A DNA stretch of 64,000 bases. Source: an uncultured Chthonomonas sp. (lineage in GTDB: Bacteria > Armatimonadota > Chthonomonadetes > Chthonomonadales > CAJBBX01). Under the pieces are notes generated by a model. It ran no database searches. It was given only the letters and a program-made list of their open reading frames with translations, and was not told the origin of the DNA. Positions 25,755 through 33,965 of the stretch are shown piece after piece. The DNA lies in contig CAISJD010000196.1 in NCBI GenBank assembly GCA_903885605.1, forward strand, positions 1 to 64,000, read 5' to 3'. The translations under genes were made by a program, and so were the position numbers. Position 1 is the first letter of the stretch; each line of letters begins with the position of its first letter.

Positions 25755-27199
25755 ACCTTCTCGGGCACCTCGAAGCCCGACCGGTACTCGCGGCTCACCA
25801 TGGCATTGGCCGCATCGTTGCCGATGAAACGCTCGCGGCGCGGGTCGAACTTCAGCGCCGGGCCCACGCGCAGTCGGCTTGCCTTGATGTCGACGCCGTT
25901 GCGGGCCAGGTGCTCCTCCATGCGCGCCAGGGTCTCGGCGGCCTCCGGGGCATTGCTGACCGACTGCTCCACGGCGTCGGGATCGGCCTCGGCGCCCAGC
26001 CGGTAGCTGATGTTGCCCATGTGGCAGAGCGCGCTGGAGACGTGGCCCTCCAGGATGTCGGCGTTGAGGTCCGAGACCTTGCGGCTGCGGACGGCCTCGA
26101 TGAAGTTGGCGAAGTGGTCGCCGCCTCGGAAGCCCTTGCCGGTGAACTCGCGAATCTGCTTGCCGTCGCGGTCGAATGCCTTGCTGCCGGCGATGGACCC
26201 GCCCTGGCACTCGATGATGTTGCCGATGTCCTGCCCTCGGTAGCGGTCCATGGCCTTAGCGCCGGTCCGCTCGGGCAGGCCGCGCACCTCGAAGATGAGT
26301 TTGGCGCGGCCGAACTCCAGCACGACGAACTGGGTGTTGGCGGTCTCGCCGTCGTCCTCATACCCCACGCGTCCGCCGATGCTGGTGACGCTGCCGGCCA
26401 GCTGGTTCTCGCCCAGCGCCCATCGGGCGATGTCCATCTGGTGGATGCCCTGGTTGCCCAGGTCGCCGTTGCCGGTGTTCCAGACCCAGTGCCAGTCGTA
26501 GTGGAGGCTCTTGCGGGTGAGCGGGAGCTTCTCGGCGGGGCCGCACCAGAGGTCGTAGTCGATGCCGGCGGGGATGGGCTGGGGGCCGTCCACCTTGCCG
26601 ATGGAGGCGCGGCGCTTGTAGCAGAGGGCGCGCGACACCTCGATGCGGCCGATGTGACCCTCCTTCAGCCAGGCCCAGGCCTCGCGCCAGGCGGCGCTGG
26701 AGCGGCTCTGCGTTCCGGCCTGCACGATGCGCTTGTACTTCCGGGCGGCGCGCACCGCCTGCCTCCCTTCCCAGATGTTGTGGGAGATGGGCTTCTCGAC
26801 GTAGACGTCCTTGCCCGCCTGGCAGGCCCAGACCGTGATGAGCGAGTGCCAGTGGTTGGGCGTGGCGGTGGAGATGACGTCGATGTCCTTGCGCTCGAGG
26901 AGCTTGCGGACATCGGTGAAGGTCTCGACGGGGCTGCCCTTGTCGCGCAGTTCCCGCGCCCCGGCCTCGAGGATGGCCGCGTCCACGTCGCAGAGGGCCA
27001 CGACGCGGACGCCCTTCATGCCGCTGAAGGCGTCGATGTGGCTCTGGCCGCGGCTCTTGAAGCCCACGACGCCCACGCGGATGTCGTCGTTGGCGCCCAG
27101 TACGCGCGCCCAGGCCGACGCCGGCAGGGAGAGCGCTCCCGCCGTGAACGCGGCTCCGCGCACAAAGCCTCGCCGGGTCATTCCGCCTTGCTGATCCAT
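25751..27199 (-). CDS. Tat-exported Gfo/Idh/MocA-family oxidoreductase
   Basis: 482 residues with AGGAGG upstream of the ATG at 27199. A twin-arginine signal (TRRGFVRGAAFTAGAL) shows folded export, which fits a tightly bound NAD cofactor. The N-terminal Rossmann domain has VGVVGFKSRGQSHIDAF, then VVALCDVD and the family motif VYVEKPISHN. GNQGIHQMDIARWALGE lies in the C-terminal sugar-binding domain. It probably oxidises a sugar or glycoside at C3 and is coupled by a 4-bp overlap to the DUF1080 hydrolase. The substrate is not known. Confidence 0.88.
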   Translation of the reverse strand: MDQQGGMTRRGFVRGAAFTAGALSLPASAWARVLGANDDIRVGVVGFKSRGQSHIDAFSGMKGVRVVALCDVDAAILEAGARELRDKGSPVETFTDVRKLLERKDIDVISTATPNHWHSLITVWACQAGKDVYVEKPISHNIWEGRQAVRAARKYKRIVQAGTQSRSSAAWREAWAWLKEGHIGRIEVSRALCYKRRASIGKVDGPQPIPAGIDYDLWCGPAEKLPLTRKSLHYDWHWVWNTGNGDLGNQGIHQMDIARWALGENQLAGSVTSIGGRVGYEDDGETANTQFVVLEFGRAKLIFEVRGLPERTGAKAMDRYRGQDIGNIIECQGGSIAGSKAFDRDGKQIREFTGKGFRGGDHFANFIEAVRSRKVSDLNADILEGHVSSALCHMGNISYRLGAEADPDAVEQSVSNAPEAAETLARMEEHLARNGVDIKASRLRVGPALKFDPRRERFIGNDAANAMVSREYRSGFEVPEKV

Positions 27200-27272
27200 G
27201 GGGTTCCTCCTGGCCGGATGTGAGCCTGCCTGACGGAGGAACGATACCTTAGGATCGGCGCGTTGGGAAGGG

Positions 27273-28163
27273 CTACAGCAGCCCGCAGGCCTCCAGAGCC
27301 GCCCTCATGATCTCACGCTCGCGTTCGGTGGCCGCCACCAGAGGCAGGCGGGGCGCGCCGCAGGGGACGCCCAGCATCTCCAGGCCGGCCTTCAGGGGCA
27401 CCGGACTGGGCGTGGTGGACTGGAAGCAGGCGCGCACGACCGGGAGCATTTCGGCATGGATGCGCGCGGCTCCGGCGAGATCGCCACCGAAGAAGGCGTC
27501 GTGCATGGTGCGCATCTGCCGACCCACCCGGTGGGCCGTGACGCTGACCACGCCGGTGGCGCCGATGGCCAGCATGGGAAGCACCAGGCCGTCCTCTCCG
27601 CTGAAGACCTCGAGGCCCGCCGGGGCTCCCACCACGATGTCGGTGGCCTGCAGCAGGTTGCCGGAGGCCTCCTTGACGGCCACCACGTTCTTCAGGTCGC
27701 GGGCGAGCCGCAGCGAGGTGGCGGCCTCCATGTTGACGCTGGTGCGGCCGGGCACGTTGTAGAGCATGACCGGCAGGTCGGCGGCCTGCGCCACGGCGCG
27801 GAAGTGCTGGTAGAGCCCCTCCTGCGAGGGCTTGTTGTAGTAGGGGGTCACCAGTAACAGGCCGTCCACGCCGAGGTCGGCGGCCTTGCGCGCCAGCGAC
27901 ACGGTGCCGGCGGTGTCGTTGCTGCCCACGCCCGCGATGATCGGGCCCCGGCCTCGCGCCGCGCACCTGGCCAGGTCGAACATCCGCAGCTTCTCGTCGG
28001 AGGAGAGCACCGGCGACTCGCCCGTGGTGCCGCAGACGATGAGCCCCTCGGTGCCGGTCTCGAACAGGTGGTCCACCAGCCGCGCCACCGCCGGTTCGTC
28101 AATGCGCCCTTCGGTGTCGAACGGCGTCACCATGGCCGTCAGTACGCGTCCCCATCTCGCCAT
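27273..28163 (-). CDS. dapA: 4-hydroxy-tetrahydrodipicolinate synthase
   Basis: 296 residues, condensing pyruvate with aspartate semialdehyde in lysine/DAP synthesis in the cytoplasm. Motifs: VCGTTGESPVLSSDEK (substrate-binding TTGE), GVGSNDTAGTVSLA, LLVTPYYNKPSQEGL, YNVPGRTSVNM (catalytic Tyr) and VAVKEASGNL (Schiff-base Lys). GAGGGGA lies upstream of the ATG. The gene follows asd by 37 bp on the same strand. asd supplies its aldehyde substrate, so the two make a biosynthetic pair. Confidence 0.95.
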   Translation of the reverse strand: MARWGRVLTAMVTPFDTEGRIDEPAVARLVDHLFETGTEGLIVCGTTGESPVLSSDEKLRMFDLARCAARGRGPIIAGVGSNDTAGTVSLARKAADLGVDGLLLVTPYYNKPSQEGLYQHFRAVAQAADLPVMLYNVPGRTSVNMEAATSLRLARDLKNVVAVKEASGNLLQATDIVVGAPAGLEVFSGEDGLVLPMLAIGATGVVSVTAHRVGRQMRTMHDAFFGGDLAGAARIHAEMLPVVRACFQSTTPSPVPLKAGLEMLGVPCGAPRLPLVAATEREREIMRAALEACGLL

Positions 28164-28200
28164 CTTGTCGCTTCCCCTCTGCCTCGCTGTGGCCCCGTCT

Positions 28201-29220
28201 CTAGGCGGACTGCCGGCGCGTCCACTCCAGGGCGATCTGGAATCCGTTCAGGGCCGCGCCCTTCAGAATCTGGTCGCCGCAGACGAACAGATCGATGGCG
28301 TTGTCATTGGAGATATCCGCGCGCACACGCCCCACCAGCACCTCGTCGCGGCCGGTAGCCTCGATGGGCATGGGGAAGTGGCTCCGCTCGGGATCGTCCA
28401 CGATCACCACGCCGGGGAAGGAGGCCAGCGCCTCGCGGATCGCCTCCAGCGGCGGGCGGGCGCCCTCGAACTCCACGTTGATGCTCTCGGAGTGTGCGCG
28501 GAGCACGGGTACGCGGACGCAGGTCGCGGTGACGCGGAGGTCGGGCTGGTGCAGAATCTTGCGCGACTCAAGCACCATCTTCCGCTCCTCCTCGTTGTAG
28601 CCGTCCTCGCCCACGGGCGTGTTGTGCGAGAAGAGGTTGAACGCGATGGGGTGCGGGAAGATGCGCGGCTGGGGCCTCTGCCCGAGCAGTACCTCGCGGC
28701 TCTGGTCCAGCAGTTCCTGCATGGCCTGCGCGCCGGCGCCGGAGGCGGCCTGGTAGGTCGAGACGACCATGCGGCGGATGGCGCCCACCTTGCGAAGGGG
28801 CGCCACGGCCATGAGCGCGATGATGGTGCTGCAGTTTGGGTTCGCCACGATGCCCTTGTGGAGCGCGATGTCCTCGGGGTTGATCTCCGGCACCACCAGC
28901 GGCACCTCGGGGTCCATGCGGTAGGCCGACGAGTTGTCGATCACGATGGCCCCGGCGGCCACGGCGTGCGGCGCGAACTCGCGGCTCCGCCCGGCTCCCG
29001 CCGAGAAGAAGGCGATATCAATGCCCTCGAACGACTCGGGCGTCAGCTCCTGGACGGTGTACTCGCGGCCGCAGAAGCGGAGGGAGCGCCCGGCGGAGCG
29101 TTTGGAGGCGAGCAACCGCAACGAAGCCAGAGGGAACTCCCGCTGCTCGAGAAGTCGCAGGAACTCGGTGCCCACGGCGCCGGTGGCGCCAACGATCGCT
29201 ACGTTGTACTCGCGAACCAT
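28201..29220 (-). CDS. asd: aspartate-semialdehyde dehydrogenase
   Basis: 339 residues from the ATG at 29220, preceded by GGGGG about 7 nt upstream; a longer in-frame start at 29259 adds 13 residues without support. It reduces aspartyl phosphate to the semialdehyde using NADPH. Motifs: AIVGATGAVGTEFLRLL, FFSAGAGRSREF, NSSAYRMDPEVPLVVPE, the catalytic NPNCSTI and QAASGAGAQAM. The length is normal. It lies 37 bp upstream of dapA and is probably co-transcribed with it. Confidence 0.95.
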   Translation of the reverse strand: MVREYNVAIVGATGAVGTEFLRLLEQREFPLASLRLLASKRSAGRSLRFCGREYTVQELTPESFEGIDIAFFSAGAGRSREFAPHAVAAGAIVIDNSSAYRMDPEVPLVVPEINPEDIALHKGIVANPNCSTIIALMAVAPLRKVGAIRRMVVSTYQAASGAGAQAMQELLDQSREVLLGQRPQPRIFPHPIAFNLFSHNTPVGEDGYNEEERKMVLESRKILHQPDLRVTATCVRVPVLRAHSESINVEFEGARPPLEAIREALASFPGVVIVDDPERSHFPMPIEATGRDEVLVGRVRADISNDNAIDLFVCGDQILKGAALNGFQIALEWTRRQSA

Positions 29221-29422
29221 CACAGACCCCCATAAAGACAAGTGATCCGGGCGGCTCACCAGCCGTCCGGGCGCAAACAGAATGGCACAAATGTACGCAG
29301 GGTGGCAAACGCCCGAGCTCCTGGTGGCTCGGGCCTCCGCGCCCGGGGCTACGCGCCCTGCGAGTGTGTGTCACACTGCACCAAGAGCCGCGCCACGCGG
29401 CCACGCCCACCGGAGGCGCCCC

Positions 29423-31756
29423 ATGCGTACCGCCGCACTCTTCCTGATCGCGTTCAGCCTGGCCGTAACCGCATCGGCCGGTCCCGTCCCGGCGCCGCCC
29501 GACGCGCCCATCACGCACGTGGGACTGGTGGCGCCGGACGTCATCGGCGTCACGTTCCGCTGCGGCAAGGTGGAGTACGGTGCGCAGACGCCCTACACCG
29601 CCCAGCCGGGCGACAGGGTGGACACGGGCAAGGACCTCTGGGTCTTCCGCGGCGGCAAGTGCATCGGCGCGCTCGTGGGCAAAGAACGCAAGCTCCTCTG
29701 GCATCCCGACCGACTTGTAGGCGAGCCCTTCTGCCCTGAGTGGGCGTCTGCCGCGTCCTACCATGTGGCCATAGGGCGTTCCACCGTGGACACGCCGGTG
29801 GCTCTCTACCGGAAGAGCAAGGCGGCGGACCTTGCCCGCACCGGCCCGTGGGAGTTCCGATCGCCCACCGAGGATGTGGTCTACCTGCGCCTGCCGCGGC
29901 CCGTGGCGCCGGGTGAGGCCTTCGGCATCACCTGCGGCGGCTCGCGCCCCTGGCGGCGGAGCCTCACGTTCGACCCCGCGCGCATCCGCAGCGAGGCGGT
30001 CCATGTCTCGCAGGTCGGCTTCAGGCCGGACGACCCCGCCAAGCCCGCGTTCCTCTCCTGCTGGATGGGCGACGGCGGCGCGCAGGCCTACGACGCCCTG
30101 CCGGCCTTCCGCGTGGTGGCCGACGCGGATGGCAAGACGCTCCTCCGCGGGAGCGTCCGGCTCGGCAAGGCGGCCTCGCAGATGGATGAGGACGCCTACG
30201 GCAACAACCACAACCTCGTGAACGTGTATGAGATGGACATGGCGGCTCTCAGGACGCCCGGCAGGTACCGCGTGGTGGTGGAGGGCATCGGCTGCTCGCA
30301 CCCCTTCGTCGTCGCGCCTGATGCCTGGCGCAAGGCCTTCATCGTCTCGGCGCGGGGCTTCTACCACCAGCGCTCGGGCATCGCGCTGGGGCCGCCCTAC
30401 ACCACCTTCAGGCGTCCGCGGACCTTCCATCCCGCCGACGGCCTACGCGTCACCGAGAGCGCGACCGGCATCATGGACACGGGCAACGGCCTGGCGAACG
30501 AGGGGAGCAACTTCGGCAACCTGGTCAAGGGGGCCACCGAGCGGCCCGTGGCGAACGCCTGGGGCGGCACCATGGATGCCGGCGACTGGGACCGGCGCAT
30601 CCAGCACCTCGACGCCTCACGCCTGCTGCTGGAGCTGGTCGACCAGTTCCCAGCCACCTTCGGCGCACTGGGCCTGAACATCCCCGAGAGCGGAAAGGGC
30701 CTGCCTGACGCCGCCGCCGAGGCGCTCTTCAACGTCGACTTCTACCGCCGGCTGCAGACGCCGGACGGCGGCATCCGCGGCGGCATCGAGTCCGAGGAGC
30801 ACCCGCGCCAGGGCGAGGCGAGTTGGCAGGAGTCGCTCAGGGTCTACGCCTACGCGCCCTGCGTCTGGTCCAGCTACCTCTATGCCGGCGTGGCCGCACG
30901 GGCCGCGCGCGTGGTCGCGCCGCACAAGCCCGAACTGGCGAAGTCCTACCGCGAGAGCGCCCTGCGCGCCATGGCCTGGGCCGAGCGTGAGCTTCCCTCA
31001 CGGGCCGACAGGAAGGACCCGCACGCCGTGCGCGACGCCCGGAACCTGGCGGCGGCCGAGATCTTCCGGCTCACCGGCGAGGCGCGCTGGCACGATCTCT
31101 TCCTCCAGACCACCGCGTTCAACCGCCCCGACGCGGAGCTGAACGTCTGGCAGGACCACGACCAGAGCGACGCGGCCTGGGTCTATCTGCGCACGGACCG
31201 CCCCGGCATGCGCGCCGATATCCGGGCCAACTGCCGCGCCGCCCTGCTCCGCGAAGCCGACCAGCGCGTGGCGCAGGGCAAGCGCACCGCGTTCCACTGG
31301 ACCGGCAACCCCTATCGGCCCTTCAGCTGGGGGCTCTTCAGCGCGCCCGACGGCGTAACGCTGGCCCGCGCCCACGCCCTGACCGCCGATCCGCGATATC
31401 TCCAGGCGCTGGTGCTGGCCTGCCAGCCCGGCGCGGGAGCCAACCCCAGCAACCTCTGCTACACCACCGGTGTGGGCGTTCGCAGCCCCGAGCACCCGCT
31501 GCATATCGACTCGCGCATCACGCATCAGCCGCCGCCGCCGGGCCTCACCGTAGGCGGACCCAGGGATGTGGTGCGCGACAAGGACGGTTGGGAGCACAAG
31601 CTGCTGGCTCCCGTCACCGTCCCGCCGTCCGCCCGCTGGCCCAATGCCGAGGCCTACTTCGACGTCTTCTGGTACCCCAGCATGTGTGAGTTCACCATCC
31701 ACAGCCCCATGGCCCAGAACGCCTACACGTGGGGCTACCTGGCGGCGCGGAGGTAG
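29423..31756 (+). CDS. secreted GH9 glycosidase (cellulase/exo-glucosaminidase type)
   Basis: 777 residues from the ATG at 29423 (GGAGG upstream) with a signal peptide (AALFLIAFSLAVTASAG). A beta-sandwich region (about 25-300) includes the CelD_N-type Ig domain (VHVSQVGFRPDDPAKPAFL). An (alpha/alpha)6 barrel follows. GTMDAGDWDRRIQ carries the conserved DAGD pair that acts as base in GH9, and the C-terminal MCEFTIHSPMAQNAYTWG holds the likely acid Glu. GH9 enzymes cut beta-1,4-glucans or related glycans. The unusually long N-terminal region before the CelD_N domain is odd. The upstream gap (29221-29422) has a GCCCGAG/CTCGGGC hairpin at 29311-29334. Confidence 0.82.
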   Translation: MRTAALFLIAFSLAVTASAGPVPAPPDAPITHVGLVAPDVIGVTFRCGKVEYGAQTPYTAQPGDRVDTGKDLWVFRGGKCIGALVGKERKLLWHPDRLVGEPFCPEWASAASYHVAIGRSTVDTPVALYRKSKAADLARTGPWEFRSPTEDVVYLRLPRPVAPGEAFGITCGGSRPWRRSLTFDPARIRSEAVHVSQVGFRPDDPAKPAFLSCWMGDGGAQAYDALPAFRVVADADGKTLLRGSVRLGKAASQMDEDAYGNNHNLVNVYEMDMAALRTPGRYRVVVEGIGCSHPFVVAPDAWRKAFIVSARGFYHQRSGIALGPPYTTFRRPRTFHPADGLRVTESATGIMDTGNGLANEGSNFGNLVKGATERPVANAWGGTMDAGDWDRRIQHLDASRLLLELVDQFPATFGALGLNIPESGKGLPDAAAEALFNVDFYRRLQTPDGGIRGGIESEEHPRQGEASWQESLRVYAYAPCVWSSYLYAGVAARAARVVAPHKPELAKSYRESALRAMAWAERELPSRADRKDPHAVRDARNLAAAEIFRLTGEARWHDLFLQTTAFNRPDAELNVWQDHDQSDAAWVYLRTDRPGMRADIRANCRAALLREADQRVAQGKRTAFHWTGNPYRPFSWGLFSAPDGVTLARAHALTADPRYLQALVLACQPGAGANPSNLCYTTGVGVRSPEHPLHIDSRITHQPPPPGLTVGGPRDVVRDKDGWEHKLLAPVTVPPSARWPNAEAYFDVFWYPSMCEFTIHSPMAQNAYTWGYLAARR

Positions 31757-31813
31757 GATCCGGCGAAAATGGCCCGCACGACGGTTAGATTCGTGAAACC
31801 GAGGCCAGACCGC

Positions 31814-31841
31814 TTGCGTCCCGGAGGCGTTCGGGTATAGT
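31814..31841 (+). promoter_or_regulatory. promoter of the cold-shock gene
   Basis: TTGCGT (31814-31819) and TATAGT (31836-31841) are separated by 16 nt. A start site near 31848 would give a leader of about 153 nt before the csp start codon. Confidence 0.5.
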
Positions 31842-31847
31842 TTCAGA

Positions 31848-32000
31848 TACGCCCCATCGGTGGGGCGGTGCCTAAGGTCCGAGAGAGTACTAGACGATGG
31901 TGACGCTAATCCGCCTGTCCGGCCGGTTGCCCGTCCGATCGCTTGCCTTTCCTCACCAGGGCACATTGACCATGCACATGCATCGGAAGGGGTCTCATTG
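31848..32000 (+). promoter_or_regulatory. long structured 5' leader of the cold-shock gene
   Basis: The leader opens with the palindromic hairpin GCCCCATCGGTGGGGC (31851-31866) and holds further GC-rich segments before GGAAGGGG and the ATG at 32001. Its size is close to the thermosensing leader known for enterobacterial cspA, where structure controls translation on cold shock. That role is inferred here. Confidence 0.4.
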
Positions 32001-32210
32001 ATGGCGACCGGTACGGTCAAGTGGTTCAACGCAACCAAGGGTTACGGCTTCATCGCGCAGGATGACGGCGGCAGCGACGTCTTCGTGCACTTCAGCGCGA
32101 TCCGCAGCTCGGGTTACCGCGAGTTGGCCGAGGGCCAGCGCGTGCAGTACGATGTTGAGAACGACACCCGCGGTAAGGGCCTCCGCGCGGCGAACGTTAC
32201 ACCCATCTAG
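32001..32210 (+). CDS. cold-shock domain protein
   Basis: A 69-residue single cold-shock domain, an RNA/ssDNA chaperone of the CspA family. [16 protein letters not shown] holds RNP1 and DVFVHFSAI holds RNP2. The start codon is ATG at 32001 after GGAAGGGG. The length is typical. It follows a promoter and a long leader and is closed by a strong hairpin terminator, so it forms its own transcription unit. Confidence 0.95.
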   Translation: MATGTVKWFNATKGYGFIAQDDGGSDVFVHFSAIRSSGYRELAEGQRVQYDVENDTRGKGLRAANVTPI

Positions 32211-32240
32211 CTGCCGCACTTCGGCTACCACAGAAACCAA

Positions 32241-32267
32241 CGGCCTCCCCGGTTCTCGGGGAGGCCG
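32241..32267 (+). terminator. terminator hairpin after the cold-shock gene
   Basis: CGGCCTCCCC (32241-32250) pairs with GGGGAGGCCG (32258-32267), a perfect 10-bp stem with a 7-nt loop, 30 bp after the stop codon. A short CTCTTGTCT stretch follows rather than a full U tract. The convergent gene starts reading at 32292 from the other side and may share it. Confidence 0.75.
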
Positions 32268-32291
32268 CGCTCTTGTCTGCCGGCCGATCGC

Positions 32292-33404
32292 CTACTGGCG
32301 CACGCCGCGCAGGCGGGCCAGCCAGAGGGTGTTGACCTGGTCCGCACCGGGCATCAACGCCGCCAGGTCGATGAGCAGGATCGACTTGATCTTCTCCGGC
32401 GTCAGCTTGGCTCCCGGGTCCTTGGTGTCATCCGACGGCGAGAAGGCGCTGAACGGCAGGTCCAACTCCTTCGCCTCGCCGCCGCCGGTCAGGTCCGCCA
32501 TCGTGTTGAACTTGCCGCCGCCCAGCTGCTCGATGATCACGGCGACCTTGGCATCCTTCGCGGAGGCCATCGTCAGCTTCAGCCGCACGGCGCCGGCCAG
32601 CTTGCCCGCCCGGATCGCACGCATGGCCCCGGCGGGAGTGCCCGTCACCTGCTTGTAGTCCAGCTTCAGCCCCTTGCCCGCGATGGGCTTATCCGTCACC
32701 ACCGTCGCCGCGCAGCCGCCCAACGGCATCCAGAGGAGCTGCGGCCGCGCGAACGAGTCCAGGACGATGTCCGGGCCGGCGATCTCGGCGATGGGCTGGG
32801 AGCTCAGGGTCACGTCGTCCAGGAAGAGCGTGTGCGGACCGGGCTTGATGCCCAGGATCTTGGCGGCCATCTCCGGGTCGCCCTGCACGAAAATCTGGCC
32901 CATATCGGCGAGGCCCACGGCGACCACCTGATCAAGGTCGAGCTTGTTATTGGGGTCCTTGGGGTCGTTTTCGCCGTCCGAGAGCGAGAAGTCGTCGGCG
33001 CCCAGGTGGACCTCCTGCCAGGCGTTGGCAGGGGCGAAGAACGGCGCGATGTACCGGGCCTCCTGCTCCTGAAGCACGACGATGAGCGCCGAGGCGTAGT
33101 CGGACTTGATCCAGAAGCGCAACGACCGGGTGGCCGCAGGCAGCCCACCGGGCACGGGAACCAGGGCCAGGCTGACGTCGCCCTTCTTCACCTCGTACTC
33201 GAACTTCAGCGCGGACTTGCCGCTGTGCGCCTGGCCCGCGGCTTGTGTCAACGATACGCGGGCGGTGGCCCCCATGGCCGTCCAGCCGTGGTCGGTATCC
33301 TCGAACGTGTGCTGCACCAGCGCCTGCGGCGCGGGCGTCTGGGCCAGGGCAGGAACGCAGAGCGCCGCCGCCAGGGCCGGACCGACCCACAGACCAAGTC
33401 TCAT
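32292..33404 (-). CDS. secreted protein with two CBM-like (CIA30/CBM11-type) domains
   Basis: 370 residues with GGAGG before the ATG and a signal peptide (LGLWVGPALAAALCVPALA). It appears to be a tandem duplication of a jelly-roll domain. The first half opens with QHTFEDTDHGWTAMGATAR, and KSALKFEYEVKKGDVSL and LRFWIKSDYASALIVVLQE follow. The second half opens with LDSFARPQLLWM, followed by GKGLKLDYKQV. Such domains bind carbohydrates in CBM11-like and CIA30-like proteins. No catalytic domain is present, so it is probably a glycan-binding or accessory protein. It is convergent with the cold-shock gene. Confidence 0.65.
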   Translation of the reverse strand: MRLGLWVGPALAAALCVPALAQTPAPQALVQHTFEDTDHGWTAMGATARVSLTQAAGQAHSGKSALKFEYEVKKGDVSLALVPVPGGLPAATRSLRFWIKSDYASALIVVLQEQEARYIAPFFAPANAWQEVHLGADDFSLSDGENDPKDPNNKLDLDQVVAVGLADMGQIFVQGDPEMAAKILGIKPGPHTLFLDDVTLSSQPIAEIAGPDIVLDSFARPQLLWMPLGGCAATVVTDKPIAGKGLKLDYKQVTGTPAGAMRAIRAGKLAGAVRLKLTMASAKDAKVAVIIEQLGGGKFNTMADLTGGGEAKELDLPFSAFSPSDDTKDPGAKLTPEKIKSILLIDLAALMPGADQVNTLWLARLRGVRQ

Positions 33405-33494
33405 TGCCGGACCTCCGATCGAATTACTGCGCGCCCACCGCCCAACGCCGTGCGGCGCACATCAAAGAACTACGCGCGGGGCGCCCGTCCGGTT

Positions 33495-33833
33495 TTACCC
33501 GGGAGGCCAGCCCAGCGCCCGTCCGCCCAGGATGTGCATGTGGACGTGCATGACCAGCTGCCCGCCGTCCGGCCCGTAGTTCACCACGACGCGGTAGCCC
33601 GAAGCCTCGACGCCCATGGCGCGGGCCGCCTTCGCCGCGGCCTGCAGGTAGCGGCCGGCCAGCCCCTCGTCGGCCAGATCGGCCAGCGTTGCGACGTGGG
33701 CTCGGGGGACCAGCACGCCGTGCAGGGGAGCCTGCGGGTCAATGTCGCGGAACGCGACGAACTCGTCGTCCTGGTACATGATGTCGGAGGGTATGTCCCC
33801 GGCTGCGATCTTGCAGAAGATGCATCCATCCAT
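33495..33833 (-). CDS. HIT-family nucleotide hydrolase
   Basis: 112 residues with AGGAGG before the ATG at 33833. CIFCKIAAGDIPSDIMYQD is the usual N-terminus with two Cys that can bind zinc. VPRAHVATLADL and the C-terminal histidine triad VMHVHMHILGGR are the family signature; the middle His is the nucleophile. HINT-type proteins remove AMP or phosphoramidate groups from nucleotides in the cytosol. The length is normal. The 33405-33494 gap shows nothing. Confidence 0.93.
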   Translation of the reverse strand: MDGCIFCKIAAGDIPSDIMYQDDEFVAFRDIDPQAPLHGVLVPRAHVATLADLADEGLAGRYLQAAAKAARAMGVEASGYRVVVNYGPDGGQLVMHVHMHILGGRALGWPPG

Positions 33834-33965
33834 GATCCGGCCTCCTGGGTGTGTGGCCCTACCGTTCGACGCGAAAGCCCCCCTCTCCTCCGGCGGCGCG
33901 AATCGCGTACACTACAGTGACGGCCCGACGCTGGACTGCTCGGGTGTGGGCCGCCGGGAGCCGCC

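Noticed and set aside
29290-29350. A cyclic di-GMP (GEMM) riboswitch before the GH9 gene
   Set aside because: A GGCAAAC-like stretch is present, but the second conserved part (ACGCAAAGCC and the P1b pairing) is missing.
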